The notes under the pieces: generated by a model | What the model was told of the DNA's origin: nothing | What the model saw: the letters and a program-made list of their open reading frames with translations, nothing else | Database searches by the model: none | Assembly (NCBI RefSeq): GCF_002993365.1 | Contig: NZ_PVNP01000188.1 | Span: 51,346-115,345 of the forward strand | From: Marisediminitalea alba | Lineage (GTDB): Bacteria > Pseudomonadota > Gammaproteobacteria > Enterobacterales > Alteromonadaceae | DNA: 64,000 bases | Reading direction: 5' to 3' | Position numbers and translations under genes: made by a program | In this document: in pieces, positions 1-8,655 of the stretch | How positions within the stretch are numbered: the first letter of the stretch is position 1 | How the letters are laid out: every line of letters starts with the position of its first letter

Positions 1-317
1 GCGGCTGGCAGCGGTGGTTTTTTACTGCTATTGCGGTAGCCGTTTGTAGCGTGATCCTGTGGTGGCTCAAGCAAACGCCTAAGCAACACAAACTGCTGCC
101 GGTAGCCTTTAGTTTTATTCTGGGCGGCGCACTGGGTAACGTGTACGACCGGATTGTGCATGGTTATGTCATCGATTTTCTCGATTTCTACGTAAATGAC
201 TGGCACTGGCCGGCATTTAACCTGGCCGACAGTGCTATTTTTATTGGCGCTGCCCTGCTTATCTGGGACATGCTAACCAGTAAAGAAGACAACACATCAA
301 CCAGTAGCGCTAATTAA
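1..317 (+). CDS. lspA: Lipoprotein signal peptidase (signal peptidase II), 5' part outside window
   Basis: Partial gene; the frame is open from base 3, so the N-terminus lies upstream of the window. LspA is an inner-membrane aspartyl protease that removes the signal peptide of prolipoproteins after diacylglyceryl transfer. The visible part contains the family blocks [17 protein letters not shown] and FNLADSAI; the Asp residues of the last two blocks are the catalytic pair in this family. Hydrophobic segments lie on both sides. It is followed 22 bp later by fkpB and then ispH, the conserved lspA-fkpB-ispH order of Gammaproteobacteria. Identification is firm; only the length is unknown. Confidence 0.96.
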   Translation, partial: GWQRWFFTAIAVAVCSVILWWLKQTPKQHKLLPVAFSFILGGALGNVYDRIVHGYVIDFLDFYVNDWHWPAFNLADSAIFIGAALLIWDMLTSKEDNTSTSSAN

Positions 318-333
318 CCTGAACGTAGAGAGA

Positions 334-789
334 GTGACCGTGAGCGAAACATCAAAAGTGATTGGCGATAAAAGCCAGGTTATTATGCACTTTGACCTTA
401 AACTGGCCGACGGTTCTGCCGCCGACAGTACCCGGGTAAACAAAAAGCCAGCCAAGCTGGTGATGGGCGATGGCAGCTTAACGCCTAATTTTGAAGCCTG
501 TTTATTGGGACTGTCAGCTGGCGACAAAAAATCCTTTGAGCTGGCACCGGAAGACGCCTTTGGCCAGCCTAACCCGGATAACGTGCACCATATGGATAAA
601 AGCCGTTTTGCCGCTGACATGACCCTGGAAGAAGGCATGATTATGGCCTTTGCCCAACCCGATGGCAGTGAAGTGCCGGGGATCATTCGCAGCATCGCCG
701 GTACCTCCGTAACGGTGGATTTTAATCATCCGCTGGCTGGACAAACCGTGATCTTTGATGTTGAAATCATCGATGTTATCAACACTTAG
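334..789 (+). CDS. fkpB: FKBP-type peptidyl-prolyl cis-trans isomerase, FkpB/SlpA type
   Basis: A 151-aa FKBP-fold prolyl isomerase. The family accelerates proline isomerisation and acts as a chaperone in the cytoplasm. The sequence shows FKBP blocks (VIMHFDLKLADGS near the N-terminus, FELAPEDAFGQPNPDNVH, and the C-terminal NHPLAGQTVIFDVEI) with an insert-in-flap domain between them. It lacks the His/Cys-rich metal-binding tail seen in the slyD gene at 15208. The start is GTG at 334 or GTG at 340; a GAGAGAG stretch at 328-334 is the only ribosome-binding candidate. It sits between lspA and ispH, as in E. coli. Confidence 0.93.
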   Translation: MTVSETSKVIGDKSQVIMHFDLKLADGSAADSTRVNKKPAKLVMGDGSLTPNFEACLLGLSAGDKKSFELAPEDAFGQPNPDNVHHMDKSRFAADMTLEEGMIMAFAQPDGSEVPGIIRSIAGTSVTVDFNHPLAGQTVIFDVEIIDVINT

Positions 790-808
790 ACTTGAGTAAG
801 GGCGTACC

Positions 809-1753
809 ATGCAAATTCATTTAGCTAATCCCCGTGGCTTTTGTGCCGGTGTAGACCGCGCCATTACCATTGTTGAACGGGCACTGGAAATTTTTCAGCC
901 ACCTATCTATGTGCGCCACGAAGTGGTGCATAACAAGTTTGTGGTAGATGGACTGAAAGAGCGCGGCGCTATTTTTGTGGATGAGCTGGATGAAGTACCA
1001 GACGATAACATCGTCATTTTTTCTGCCCACGGCGTCTCGCAGGCCGTGCGCAAAGAAGCCGAACGTCGTGGCCTGAAAGTATTCGACGCTACCTGTCCAC
1101 TGGTTACCAAGGTTCACCTTGAAGTCACCCGCGCCAGCCGCCGGGGCACCGAATGTATTTTGATTGGCCACGCCGGGCATCCGGAAGTGGAAGGCACCAT
1201 GGGGCAGTACGATAACCCTGAAGGCGGTATCTACCTGGTGGAGTCCAGTGACGATGTACAAACGCTGGAAGTAAAAAACCCCAATGCACTTTATTATTGC
1301 AGTCAGACTACGTTATCGGTTGATGATACCGCCGACGTGATCGACGCCTTGCGTGAACGTTTTCCGGCCATTGAAGGGCCGCGTAAAGATGATATTTGTT
1401 ATGCCACTCAAAATCGCCAGGATGCCGTGCGCGAGCTGGCTCAGGATTGCCAGGTGTTGCTGGTGGTGGGCGCGCAAAACAGCTCTAACTCAAATCGTTT
1501 ACGCGAGCTGGCGGGCAAAATGGGTGCACAGGCACATCTGATCGCCGATGAGAACTGTATCCAGCGCGAGTGGCTCGATGGCGTTGAGCATATCGGTGTT
1601 ACCGCTGGCGCATCAGCGCCTGAGGTACTGGTTAAACGGGTTATTCAGCGTTTACTCGACTGGGGAGCAGTAAAAGCCAGCGAACGTAGCGGTCGTGAGG
1701 AAAGTATTGAGTTTGCCGTGCCCAAAGAACTGCGGGTTAAACAGGTAAGCTAA
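809..1753 (+). CDS. ispH: 4-hydroxy-3-methylbut-2-enyl diphosphate reductase
   Basis: The last enzyme of the MEP isoprenoid pathway; it reduces HMBPP to IPP and DMAPP with an iron-sulfur cluster. The 314-aa length is normal. The three cluster cysteines are in place: C12 in [10 protein letters not shown], one in [11 protein letters not shown] near residue 96, and one in CYATQNRQ near residue 197. The [19 protein letters not shown] and SAPEVLV blocks are also present. ATG at 809 is preceded by TAAGGG. The same pathway is represented again in this window by dxs and ispA (45661-48455). Confidence 0.98.
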   Translation: MQIHLANPRGFCAGVDRAITIVERALEIFQPPIYVRHEVVHNKFVVDGLKERGAIFVDELDEVPDDNIVIFSAHGVSQAVRKEAERRGLKVFDATCPLVTKVHLEVTRASRRGTECILIGHAGHPEVEGTMGQYDNPEGGIYLVESSDDVQTLEVKNPNALYYCSQTTLSVDDTADVIDALRERFPAIEGPRKDDICYATQNRQDAVRELAQDCQVLLVVGAQNSSNSNRLRELAGKMGAQAHLIADENCIQREWLDGVEHIGVTAGASAPEVLVKRVIQRLLDWGAVKASERSGREESIEFAVPKELRVKQVS

Positions 1754-1769
1754 AACAATTCCCGTCTTA

Positions 1770-1798
1770 TGCTCGCAGCAGCGTCTTGCTTGCGAGCA
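1770..1798. terminator. Possible bidirectional hairpin between ispH and pilE-like gene
   Basis: TGCTCGCA at 1770-1777 pairs perfectly with TGCGAGCA at 1791-1798 across a 13-nt loop, between two convergent genes. There is no clear T-tract on either side, so a role as intrinsic terminator is only a guess. Confidence 0.3.
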
Positions 1799-1813
1799 CT
1801 TCCCTGAATCGTG

Positions 1814-2179
1814 TTACCAGCAGTTGGCTGGGGTGCGATTCATTGACTCGTCGAGTGTCAGGGTTGTGCAACCCGTATCATTAGTCTGACTTCCTTTTGC
1901 TGTTGCGGTCAGCGTAAACGTGGTGGCACTAACGTTACTTACACTGAAAGTGTAAAAATCCGATGCCGGAATGCCGATATCCGCTGCGGCGCCGTAGGTA
2001 ATGTTTTGCAGCCTGTAATTTTCCTGGCTCATATGCATTTGCATCAGTGCGGTCTGGGCATCCCCCCGTCTGGATTCTCTTACCTGCCCCTGATATGCCG
2101 GCAGAGCAATCGCAGCCAGAATACCCATTATCACAACGGCAATCATCAGTTCAAGTAGAGTAAATCCTGTTGTTTTCAT
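1814..2179 (-). CDS. PilE-like type IV minor pilin
   Basis: A 121-aa prepilin. A short leader (MKTTG) is followed by FTLLELMIAVVIMGILAA, the PilD-processed helix with Glu at mature position 5. The alpha-1 helix continues to about residue 50. The C-terminal part has two cysteines (TGCTTLTLDES...ANCW), the disulfide loop typical of PilE/ComP-type minor pilins. It is transcribed opposite to the neighbouring pilW-like gene, from a shared 258-bp divergent region. It is a second PilE-type gene besides the one at 12731 and is clearly diverged from it. It probably caps or initiates the pilus together with the module at 2438-5869; that pairing is inferred from position only. Confidence 0.9.
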   Translation of the reverse strand: MKTTGFTLLELMIAVVIMGILAAIALPAYQGQVRESRRGDAQTALMQMHMSQENYRLQNITYGAAADIGIPASDFYTFSVSNVSATTFTLTATAKGSQTNDTGCTTLTLDESMNRTPANCW

Positions 2180-2437
2180 CAGATAACTGTTCCCTGTAAA
2201 GCCAGTTGATTCATCGTTACTTGATACTCCAAATTTACGTCCTATCAGTCAACTGAACGCACGTACGGCTCTTATTCTAAAGCCAACGTTTGGTTGGCGA
2301 CTATCTAACAACCATTCTTAAGACCAGCAGAAACAAGCTAAAACAGTATGCAGAATGAGTCATCACACGAGATACAGAGAGCTGCTTTTGTGAGGAGTTC
2401 GGTATGCGATGAGTACAACAGAGAGATTTATTGCGAA

Positions 2438-3064
2438 ATGAATGTTAGATACCAGGGCGGGTACACCTTAATTGAAATTATGATTGCCATGACGCTGGCA
2501 GTTGGTTCTTTGGCAGCTGTGTCGTCGCTGGTGGGATATGGAGTGGGAGTTAACGGCAATTTACTTAGCAGTGCCAGGCTTAATGAAGAATTAGGCAACG
2601 TTTATGCGCTTATCATCGCAGACTTACGACGAACGGGTTATTCTGGAAATACCATGGCTATGGTTTCTCAGCCGGATGCTAACCCCTCGCCATTTAATCA
2701 ATCTATCTCAATCAGCGAGTATCCCGGTGAAACTGCACAAAGCTGCGTATTGTTTAGCTACGACAGTAACGACAATGGCACACTCGACCAGGCCTCACCC
2801 AATGAGCACTTCGGCTACCGACTCCTTGATGGCACGGTAGAAATCCGCCGTAACGCTCTCGATTGCACCAGCAATGGTTGGGAAGACTTAACTGACGGTA
2901 GTGTCGTTAACGTTACGTCACTGAGGTTTGCCATTAACCAAACAATTCAACAAGGGATTGCCAGCACATCCGTAACGGTTTTTCTTAGTGGGGAACTATC
3001 GGCAAACGATAAATTATCAAGAACCTATGAAACCGTTGTGGTGGTCAGAAACTATGAAAGCTAA
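2438..3064 (+). CDS. PilW-like minor pilin, module 1
   Basis: A prepilin of 208 aa if translated from ATG 2438. The open frame extends up to 2348, but only the internal Met gives a plausible leader (MNVRYQGG) before YTLIEIMIAMTLAVGSLAAVSSL, a class III signal with Glu5. The globular part has PilW-like features (NEELGNVYALIIADLRRTGY and a later CVLFSYDSNDNG stretch with NEHFGYRL). PilW is a minor pilin of the priming complex that starts pilus assembly in the inner membrane. The stop overlaps the next gene by 11 bp. It is a paralogue of the pilW at 7235, with little similarity outside the N-helix. Confidence 0.85.
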   Translation: MNVRYQGGYTLIEIMIAMTLAVGSLAAVSSLVGYGVGVNGNLLSSARLNEELGNVYALIIADLRRTGYSGNTMAMVSQPDANPSPFNQSISISEYPGETAQSCVLFSYDSNDNGTLDQASPNEHFGYRLLDGTVEIRRNALDCTSNGWEDLTDGSVVNVTSLRFAINQTIQQGIASTSVTVFLSGELSANDKLSRTYETVVVVRNYES

Positions 3065-4178
3065 AACTACTACATTATCGGCTGAGAGAGGGGCAATTGT
3101 CCTGACTTCGGTTGTTTTATTACTCACCATGGCAGCTCTGGTGACTTTATATACCGGTCAGGTTAAGTCCTTTGAAAACCTGATTACTTTAAATGTACAA
3201 AATCGCCTTTTGGCATTTAACAGTGCAGAGGCCGGACTAATGAAAGCCTTAGGAATTTTGACGATAGAGCCTTACTGGGATGGTGCTCAGTTTACCGAGA
3301 GCCTGCCAGGGCAGGGCAGTTTCACCACTGCGGGGAGTTGGGAAGAAATACATCGTGAATCTACAACACAGCGCTTAATAACATTAGAGTCAGTCGGACA
3401 GTCACCTGACCGATTGTCCGCAGTGACGGTCACAGAACAAGCTTTGGTTTACCCTCTGGTGGCGAATCTACCGGATGCTCCACTTGTAGTGGCCGGCGGC
3501 ATAGCTGCGGGAGGCAACTTTGAGGTGGTTGCCAATCCTGATGGTGGTGGTGTAGGAGTACCCTTGTCCATCTGGAGCGATTTGGATGTGGATTTGCTCA
3601 ACGGCAGCGGCACCACCTGTAACCAGGAGTCCTTTGCGGAAGGCAACTGTAGCAGCGCCCCATATTCTCAAACCGCTCATCAGGGGCCGGATATTCTGGA
3701 TAACGATGTTAATTTTCCGGACGATTTGCTTGAGTATATTTTTAATATACCGGCAAATCAGTGGGCATTACTGCGTAATGAAGCTGACGAAGTGTTATCG
3801 ACTTGTACGTCGTTGGGAGCGGCAACATCGGGATTTATCTGGGTCGAGGGACATTGTTACGTCACGGCAAATACTTCGCTAGGCAACGATACTAACCCGG
3901 TACTACTCGTTGTTGCCAATGGCGATTTAACGATGAACAGTGGCTCCATAATTACCGGGCTGGTGGTGTCATTCAGAAAACCGACTACCGCTATGGATTA
4001 TGAAATTTATATGGCCGGGGGAGCAAGAGTAGTTGGTGGAATGATTGCGAATCACGATTTAGGTCACGCGAATGGCTATTACCACTCAACCTATCATCAG
4101 GATGTCCTGACCCTGCTACAACAGCACAATGCGTTTCAACGGCTGGCCAGAGTGCCCGGTAGTTGGCGGGATTATTAG
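3054..4178 (+). CDS. PilX-like pilus assembly protein, module 1
   Basis: 374 aa from ATG 3054, which overlaps the end of the pilW-like gene; upstream in-frame starts are unlikely. The N-terminus, ERGAIVLTSVVLLLTMAALVTLYTGQ, is a PilX-type membrane helix. It is followed by LLAFNSAEAGLMKAL, resembling the conserved FxxAEAA-like stretch of PilX proteins. It is much longer than ordinary PilX (about 190 aa; the copy at 8080 is 191 aa). The extra C-terminal half has a repetitive beta-rich look (VANGDLTMNSGSIITGLVV) and ends in RVPGSWRDY. Function beyond minor-pilin assembly is unknown. Confidence 0.78.
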   Translation: MKAKTTTLSAERGAIVLTSVVLLLTMAALVTLYTGQVKSFENLITLNVQNRLLAFNSAEAGLMKALGILTIEPYWDGAQFTESLPGQGSFTTAGSWEEIHRESTTQRLITLESVGQSPDRLSAVTVTEQALVYPLVANLPDAPLVVAGGIAAGGNFEVVANPDGGGVGVPLSIWSDLDVDLLNGSGTTCNQESFAEGNCSSAPYSQTAHQGPDILDNDVNFPDDLLEYIFNIPANQWALLRNEADEVLSTCTSLGAATSGFIWVEGHCYVTANTSLGNDTNPVLLVVANGDLTMNSGSIITGLVVSFRKPTTAMDYEIYMAGGARVVGGMIANHDLGHANGYYHSTYHQDVLTLLQQHNAFQRLARVPGSWRDY

Positions 4179-4186
4179 GAGGTTAT

Positions 4187-5869
4187 ATGCAGGTTCGCGG
4201 CTTCTCACTGGTTGAAGTTTTAATTGCTTCACTGATTATAATGCTTGGCGTTAGCGGCGTTGTGTCATTGCAGTCTGCATACATGCGAAGTGATGCGCAG
4301 ACCGCTTATCGACATGCAGCCTTGCGATTAGCTCAGAATAAATTTAATGATCTGCGACAATTTGAAGCTATTGAAAGTGCGGCAGGGATGATTGCCTATG
4401 ATGATATAGCTGATAATGTCGGTGGTACGATTAATCCTGGACAGGTAGATGTCACGCTCGGCACCGATGGTGAATTGCATTCATTCACCCGTAACTGGGA
4501 GGTTGAGGATAAGTATTTTAGCGATACCACCGGTGATGGTGTTGCCGACACCTGGATGGACAGATCCACCCTGCTTGGCAATGGCTTGCCATTACCGCCA
4601 TCCCCGGCGCAAAAACAAGTGACGGTGACGGTTAAATGGGTTGATACCAAAGGTAACACCATGGCCATTGCAGTGGATGGGAATATAGCACCAGTATCCT
4701 TAGGGCACAGTTATCATGCAATTAATGAGTCAAATAACGTTAAAACGAAGCCGGAAGTGCCTTTCACACCAGGTACCGCGCCAGACGTAATATCCTATAG
4801 TCTTGGCAATAATCAAAGGGTGGAAGCCAGCAAACCGTTACCTGACAGGATTAACCAAGGGAGTAACCAAATTGTTGAATTGACTTCTTTTCGCTATGCC
4901 TCCAGCGGTCAGGTCAGCAAATTGCTCAAACAGGAGGATTTTTTGACCATTAACTGCAAATGCAAACTGGCTGGTAGCGGCAATGGTTATACCCCGGCAA
5001 TGACGCTACTTGAAGGAGACGAGTTGGTAGACTCGCCAGGTTATCTGGAGATTAAAGATACCGGTGTGGTGGCCGATAATCAGCAACCTGCCCACTGCAA
5101 TGTATGCTGTCGGGACCATCATGACAACATGAATATGGTTGCCAGTGAAGCTTACTATCGCCTGGAAGGGGGCTTACCTCACAGTCACTATGACTCAGTT
5201 GGAGGAGGAAACTTCACTAAAGCCACGCAGGTCGGCGACACCTATATCGAGAATTGTCGATTTAAACGCATTAACGGCTTCTATGAGCTCTACCCCGACT
5301 GGCAACTTGTCGATATCGTCGCATTTGAAGCATCCTTTTTAGACACCCAAACAGCACTGGACGATTACCGGTCTTATACGACTGAGTTAATGGCTAGCAA
5401 AATCAGTAATTCACCTTTTTCATCCAGCCTGGCTAGTCGTTCCTTACTGGTACCGCCTGGTGATTATCAACTGATTGCCAGAGGGATTTATTTGGATAGG
5501 ATGACAAGCTCTCACCTTGCCGCGGTGCAAGCGAAGCTGGCAGCAAATGATCCGCTATGGCAGCAGATAGTGCCATTTTATGACATCAATCTTACTCTGT
5601 TGGCCAGCTGGCACGCAGATAACCCGGTTATTGCAACGGTCACTAGCGAGACTATGGACACCGTTATCGATCCAGTGAATCACTACTACAATACTTACAG
5701 CCGTGGTCGAGTGACAGGTATCCAGGATGGTGTTACGAATATCAACGTAGGTAGCTACGGTGGCAATGCCGGGATCGCCAGCACTCTGCCTTTATCACCT
5801 GATGAATATTATCAGTTTTATTCAGACTACATCCAGGTCCAGATAGATAGCAGCGTAAGTGCGCCATAA
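4187..5869 (+). CDS. Oversized PilV-like prepilin with Cys/His-cluster ectodomain, module 1
   Basis: 560 aa from ATG 4187, chosen because AGGAGG at 4177-4182 lies 4 bp upstream; an upstream TTG (4163) would be in the middle of that site. MQVRG is followed by FSLVEVLIASLIIMLGVSGVV, a PilV-type class III signal with Glu5. Ordinary PilV is about 170-220 aa; here a further 350-400 residues form a large secreted domain. All six cysteines lie within 100 residues: C257, C259, C304, C307, C308 and C357. They include the motif CNVCCRDHHD, which looks suited to metal binding or dense disulfide bonding. As module 1 has no PilY1, this may be its tip protein (inference). The ectodomain family is not recognised. 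Confidence 0.8.
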   Translation: MQVRGFSLVEVLIASLIIMLGVSGVVSLQSAYMRSDAQTAYRHAALRLAQNKFNDLRQFEAIESAAGMIAYDDIADNVGGTINPGQVDVTLGTDGELHSFTRNWEVEDKYFSDTTGDGVADTWMDRSTLLGNGLPLPPSPAQKQVTVTVKWVDTKGNTMAIAVDGNIAPVSLGHSYHAINESNNVKTKPEVPFTPGTAPDVISYSLGNNQRVEASKPLPDRINQGSNQIVELTSFRYASSGQVSKLLKQEDFLTINCKCKLAGSGNGYTPAMTLLEGDELVDSPGYLEIKDTGVVADNQQPAHCNVCCRDHHDNMNMVASEAYYRLEGGLPHSHYDSVGGGNFTKATQVGDTYIENCRFKRINGFYELYPDWQLVDIVAFEASFLDTQTALDDYRSYTTELMASKISNSPFSSSLASRSLLVPPGDYQLIARGIYLDRMTSSHLAAVQAKLAANDPLWQQIVPFYDINLTLLASWHADNPVIATVTSETMDTVIDPVNHYYNTYSRGRVTGIQDGVTNINVGSYGGNAGIASTLPLSPDEYYQFYSDYIQVQIDSSVSAP

Positions 5870-5870
5870 C

Positions 5871-6392
5871 TCAGCATTTAGGGTAGTGCGAAATAGCCTG
5901 ATTAAGCGCACAAATCCTTACCCTGCCAGTATTGCTCACGATAACTTTGAAATCCTGCTCGGCATTAGTCAGCGTGACCGACCCTGCATATCCTTGCGCA
6001 AGCCCCCGCGGAGGTGAAAACCGTGACTGGTTGTTATGGGCAAAAGTAGAGGCCGCCAATTGAACAAAACGAAATTCGTCATATGAGGTCACTTTTTCGA
6101 CACCATCAATGGTACAAGATTGCGAGCTCTGACAATTGCAGGTTGCCTGGTCAGTAATACCTATACACCAGTACTGACCATCGACAATATCTAGCTGAAT
6201 ATCTTGTTGCTTGGCGATTGCCTGATGTCGTGCAGCCTGTATCTGAAAATATACCAACTGAACCGCTCCTTTTAATTCAATGGCTTTTAGCATGGTACTG
6301 AAGCTTTGCACGCTCTGGCTGGCAATGATTGCCACGATTGCTACGATTATGAGTAATTGAACCAGTGAAAATCCGTGCTCGCGAGCAGTCAT
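5871..6392 (-). CDS. GspH/FimT-like pseudopilin with Gln at position 5
   Basis: 173 aa. MTAREHG is followed by FSLVQLLIIVAIVAIIASQSV: a class III leader, but the nearly invariant mature Glu5 is Gln. The body fits GspH/FimT (IQAARHQAIAKQQDIQL, FSPPRGLAQGYAGSVTL, VIVSNTGRVRIC). Cysteines WCIG, CNC, SC and two near the C-terminus may form disulfides. It is convergent with the pilV-like gene, 1 bp apart, and divergent from the second module. In type II secretion and type IV pili the subunit without Glu5 tends to sit at the tip, so this protein may occupy such a position; that is inference. Confidence 0.82.
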   Translation of the reverse strand: MTAREHGFSLVQLLIIVAIVAIIASQSVQSFSTMLKAIELKGAVQLVYFQIQAARHQAIAKQQDIQLDIVDGQYWCIGITDQATCNCQSSQSCTIDGVEKVTSYDEFRFVQLAASTFAHNNQSRFSPPRGLAQGYAGSVTLTNAEQDFKVIVSNTGRVRICALNQAISHYPKC

Positions 6393-6605
6393 TTTTCATT
6401 CCTTTCAATTAATTGACGTGAGGTTACAGTGTATCTTGCACACTTTGACAGGTGACCTGATCTGAAGAAGGGTAAATAGAGTTACATCCGGGAATGGTTA
6501 AAATTTGTTATTGCAGACAATACCTATTACCCAACTCACGTAACCAAAATTACGGAAAATTTACCGGCAGTTAGTTAGTATAGAGTCATATGGTAGGAGT
6601 CAATG

Positions 6606-7238
6606 ATGCGCATGCAACCCCCAACATTAAATAGTCTGCAAAAAGTCGCCGGCGTAGGTATGATCGAAATTCTGGTCAGCCTGTTTGTGCTGACGATTGG
6701 CTTGTTGGGCGTCGCATCCCTGCAATTTACCGGTACTTTTAACAACGTACAGGCTGCTAGCAGAAGTCAGGCAGAACTGGTTGCCCGCTATGTCTCAGAA
6801 CAAATGGTCAGTGCTGCACAACCTGCTCAGGCCGACGATGGCTGGGAAGTTGATGATGCCTTCTTCAATACCGATTTTTTCAATTTTGAAACCCTTTCCT
6901 GCACGGGCAGTAACCTTTACCAGTGTTACTGCCTGGCGCTGCCTGCCTCTGTTCCAAATTGTAGAACGGGTAATTGCACGAGCGCTGAAATCGCCGAATA
7001 CAGTGGCTGGGAAGCCAGTTGTCAGGCGGTGGGCAGTAATCCGAATATGCGTATCAGTGTCAGTTGTAATGACCGTGACAATGGCGACGCGAAAGCCTGT
7101 TCCAGTGGTTCATTAGTAAATATAGCGGTTAGCTGGCCGGTCAAGAGTGACCAGCAATCAACGGTGGCCAACGACAGTCGGTGTACTTTTGACTCCGACT
7201 CAAATCGTGCCTGTGTGATTAAAGAGGTTACCCTGTGA
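6606..7238 (+). CDS. pilV: Type IV pilus minor pilin PilV, module 2
   Basis: About 210 aa. Tandem ATG codons lie at 6603 and 6606; AGGAG at 6595-6599 is better spaced for 6606. A rather long leader ending in VAGVG precedes MIEILVSLFVLTIGLLGVASLQ, the PilV helix with Glu in place. The ectodomain is cysteine-rich (CTGSNLYQCYCLALP, NCRTGNCTS, SCQAV, SCND, CSSG, CTF, CVI), probably disulfide-linked in the periplasm. PilV is part of the priming subcomplex. Its last codons overlap the GTG start of pilW, which makes it the first gene of pilV-pilW-pilX-pilY1-pilE. Confidence 0.9.
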   Translation: MRMQPPTLNSLQKVAGVGMIEILVSLFVLTIGLLGVASLQFTGTFNNVQAASRSQAELVARYVSEQMVSAAQPAQADDGWEVDDAFFNTDFFNFETLSCTGSNLYQCYCLALPASVPNCRTGNCTSAEIAEYSGWEASCQAVGSNPNMRISVSCNDRDNGDAKACSSGSLVNIAVSWPVKSDQQSTVANDSRCTFDSDSNRACVIKEVTL

Positions 7239-8083
7239 AGCAGCAGTCTGGCTTTTCTCTTATTGAATTAATGATCAGCCTGGTTTTGGGCCTGATCATT
7301 TTATCAGGCGTAATACAGGTTTTTGTTAGTACCCGGGCAACAAATTCATTGAATCAGGCAATAGCTGAGATTCAGGAGTATGGGCGTTACATTACCTTGC
7401 GGATTCAGGACGAACTGCGGGAGGTTGGGCGTTACGACATTAATACAACCAATATCGAAGATTCAACAGATCTGGTCCTGGAGTCCAGTTTTGTGCTGCG
7501 TCAACCTGTGGCTATTGCCAATGATTACCCGTCCATGGCGACTCTGGGAAGTACAGAGGGGGCGGGGAGTGCCAGCGACGGGCTGGTGGTCAATTTATTA
7601 GCTGAACAGGATTGTACCGGCAACCGGTTTAATGCCACTGCCCCAGAGCATCTGCACATTGTAAACCATTATTTTGTGGAAAACGGGCAGTTAAAATGTA
7701 TTGGCTACAACGGGCGCTATTTGCGTGGATTCAGCGGCAACCCCACACCCAGTGCAGAAGTTGTATTGCTCGATGGGGTAGATAACATGCAAGTTGAATA
7801 TGGGTTATCAGCAGATGTTACGGGTAATGATGGTCGGGTAGTGACCTATGTGGATGCCAGCGAACTCGGCAATGCTCGTCTGGCAAATCAACAAGTGGTA
7901 GCAATTCGCCTGGCTTTATTACTCAAAAGCGCACCTATCAATCTGCAAAATATCGCCAACGAAAAGGTCAGGTTACTTTCTGAGGCCCCGGTGACTTTGG
8001 ACCAGCAGCATTATTACCAGGTGTTTACAGTTTCAGTCGCGCTACGAAATAGTCTTAATTATGTTGGGAGTGCCGTGTTATGA
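7235..8083 (+). CDS. pilW: Type IV pilus minor pilin PilW, module 2
   Basis: 282 aa, GTG start at 7235 overlapping the pilV stop, with AAAGAGG at 7221-7227 as ribosome-binding site. MKQQSG precedes FSLIELMISLVLGLIILSGVIQVFVSTR, a class III signal with Glu5 and the PilW-type helix. The body has PilW features (IAEIQEYGRYITLRIQDELREVGRY, a later NHYFVENGQLKCIGYNGRYLRG and VLLDGVDNMQVEYG). It acts with PilV, PilX, PilE, FimU-type pilins and PilY1 to start pilus polymerisation in the inner membrane. Length is normal for the family. Confidence 0.93.
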   Translation: MKQQSGFSLIELMISLVLGLIILSGVIQVFVSTRATNSLNQAIAEIQEYGRYITLRIQDELREVGRYDINTTNIEDSTDLVLESSFVLRQPVAIANDYPSMATLGSTEGAGSASDGLVVNLLAEQDCTGNRFNATAPEHLHIVNHYFVENGQLKCIGYNGRYLRGFSGNPTPSAEVVLLDGVDNMQVEYGLSADVTGNDGRVVTYVDASELGNARLANQQVVAIRLALLLKSAPINLQNIANEKVRLLSEAPVTLDQQHYYQVFTVSVALRNSLNYVGSAVL

Positions 8084-8655
8084 AACAGCAACAACAGGGC
8101 ATGGTACTGGTCTTTGCGCTGATCATGCTGCTTTGCGTAACCCTGCTTGGGGTGGCGGCGGTCAGCACCAGCTTATCTCAAACCAAAATGGCCAACTCTG
8201 TGCAGGCTCAGGGGCTTACCTTTGATGCCGCTGAAGCGGCAATTGCAGGCGTGGTATTTGAATCTGAGGATCAGATTGTATTGTCTAACGTCAATCTGGA
8301 TGACCCCCTCACTGCGGCGCGTCAGGGCCTCACGTTTGATCCGCAAACTGATACCCTGGAGTGTGTCAATGATACGGATTGGATCAATCGCCAACTGACC
8401 AGCAGCGGATTAACAAAAGGTCAGCAAAATACCGCCACCGGCAACTTCCATACTCAGCCTGATGTTACCAGTTGGTCACGCACCGCGTTTGTGCAGGAAA
8501 AGCCTTGTCGGGGCTCCAGTAATGTTATTGGCAGCGGCGGATTACGCTGCCACGTTTTTGTCGTGCGCGGATGTGGACAGATTGATGGCAAACGAACCAT
8601 CACCGCGAACTCACTGACAGTTGCCGTATTTGGTCCTTCATCGGAGGCACAATAA
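8080..8655 (+). CDS. pilX: Type IV pilus assembly protein PilX, module 2
   Basis: 191 aa; ATG at 8080 overlaps the pilW stop (ATGA). MKQQQQGMVLVFALIMLLCVTLLGVAAVSTSLSQ in sequence positions 1-34 forms the PilX N-terminal helix (position 5 is Leu/Val-like rather than Glu, as is common for PilX/GspK-like subunits). It is followed by LTFDAAEAAIAGVVFES, the conserved FxAAEAA block. Two cysteine pairs sit in the C-terminal half. PilX is a priming-complex subunit that associates with PilY1. Its stop shares a base with the pilY1 start. Standard length. Confidence 0.92.
   Translation: MKQQQQGMVLVFALIMLLCVTLLGVAAVSTSLSQTKMANSVQAQGLTFDAAEAAIAGVVFESEDQIVLSNVNLDDPLTAARQGLTFDPQTDTLECVNDTDWINRQLTSSGLTKGQQNTATGNFHTQPDVTSWSRTAFVQEKPCRGSSNVIGSGGLRCHVFVVRGCGQIDGKRTITANSLTVAVFGPSSEAQ

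Noticed and set aside
2409..2441. A 10-codon open frame (MSTTERFIAK) whose TGA overlaps the pilW-like ATG, possibly a leader peptide
   Set aside because: Too short to tell from chance, no clear attenuator structure and no repeated regulatory codons.
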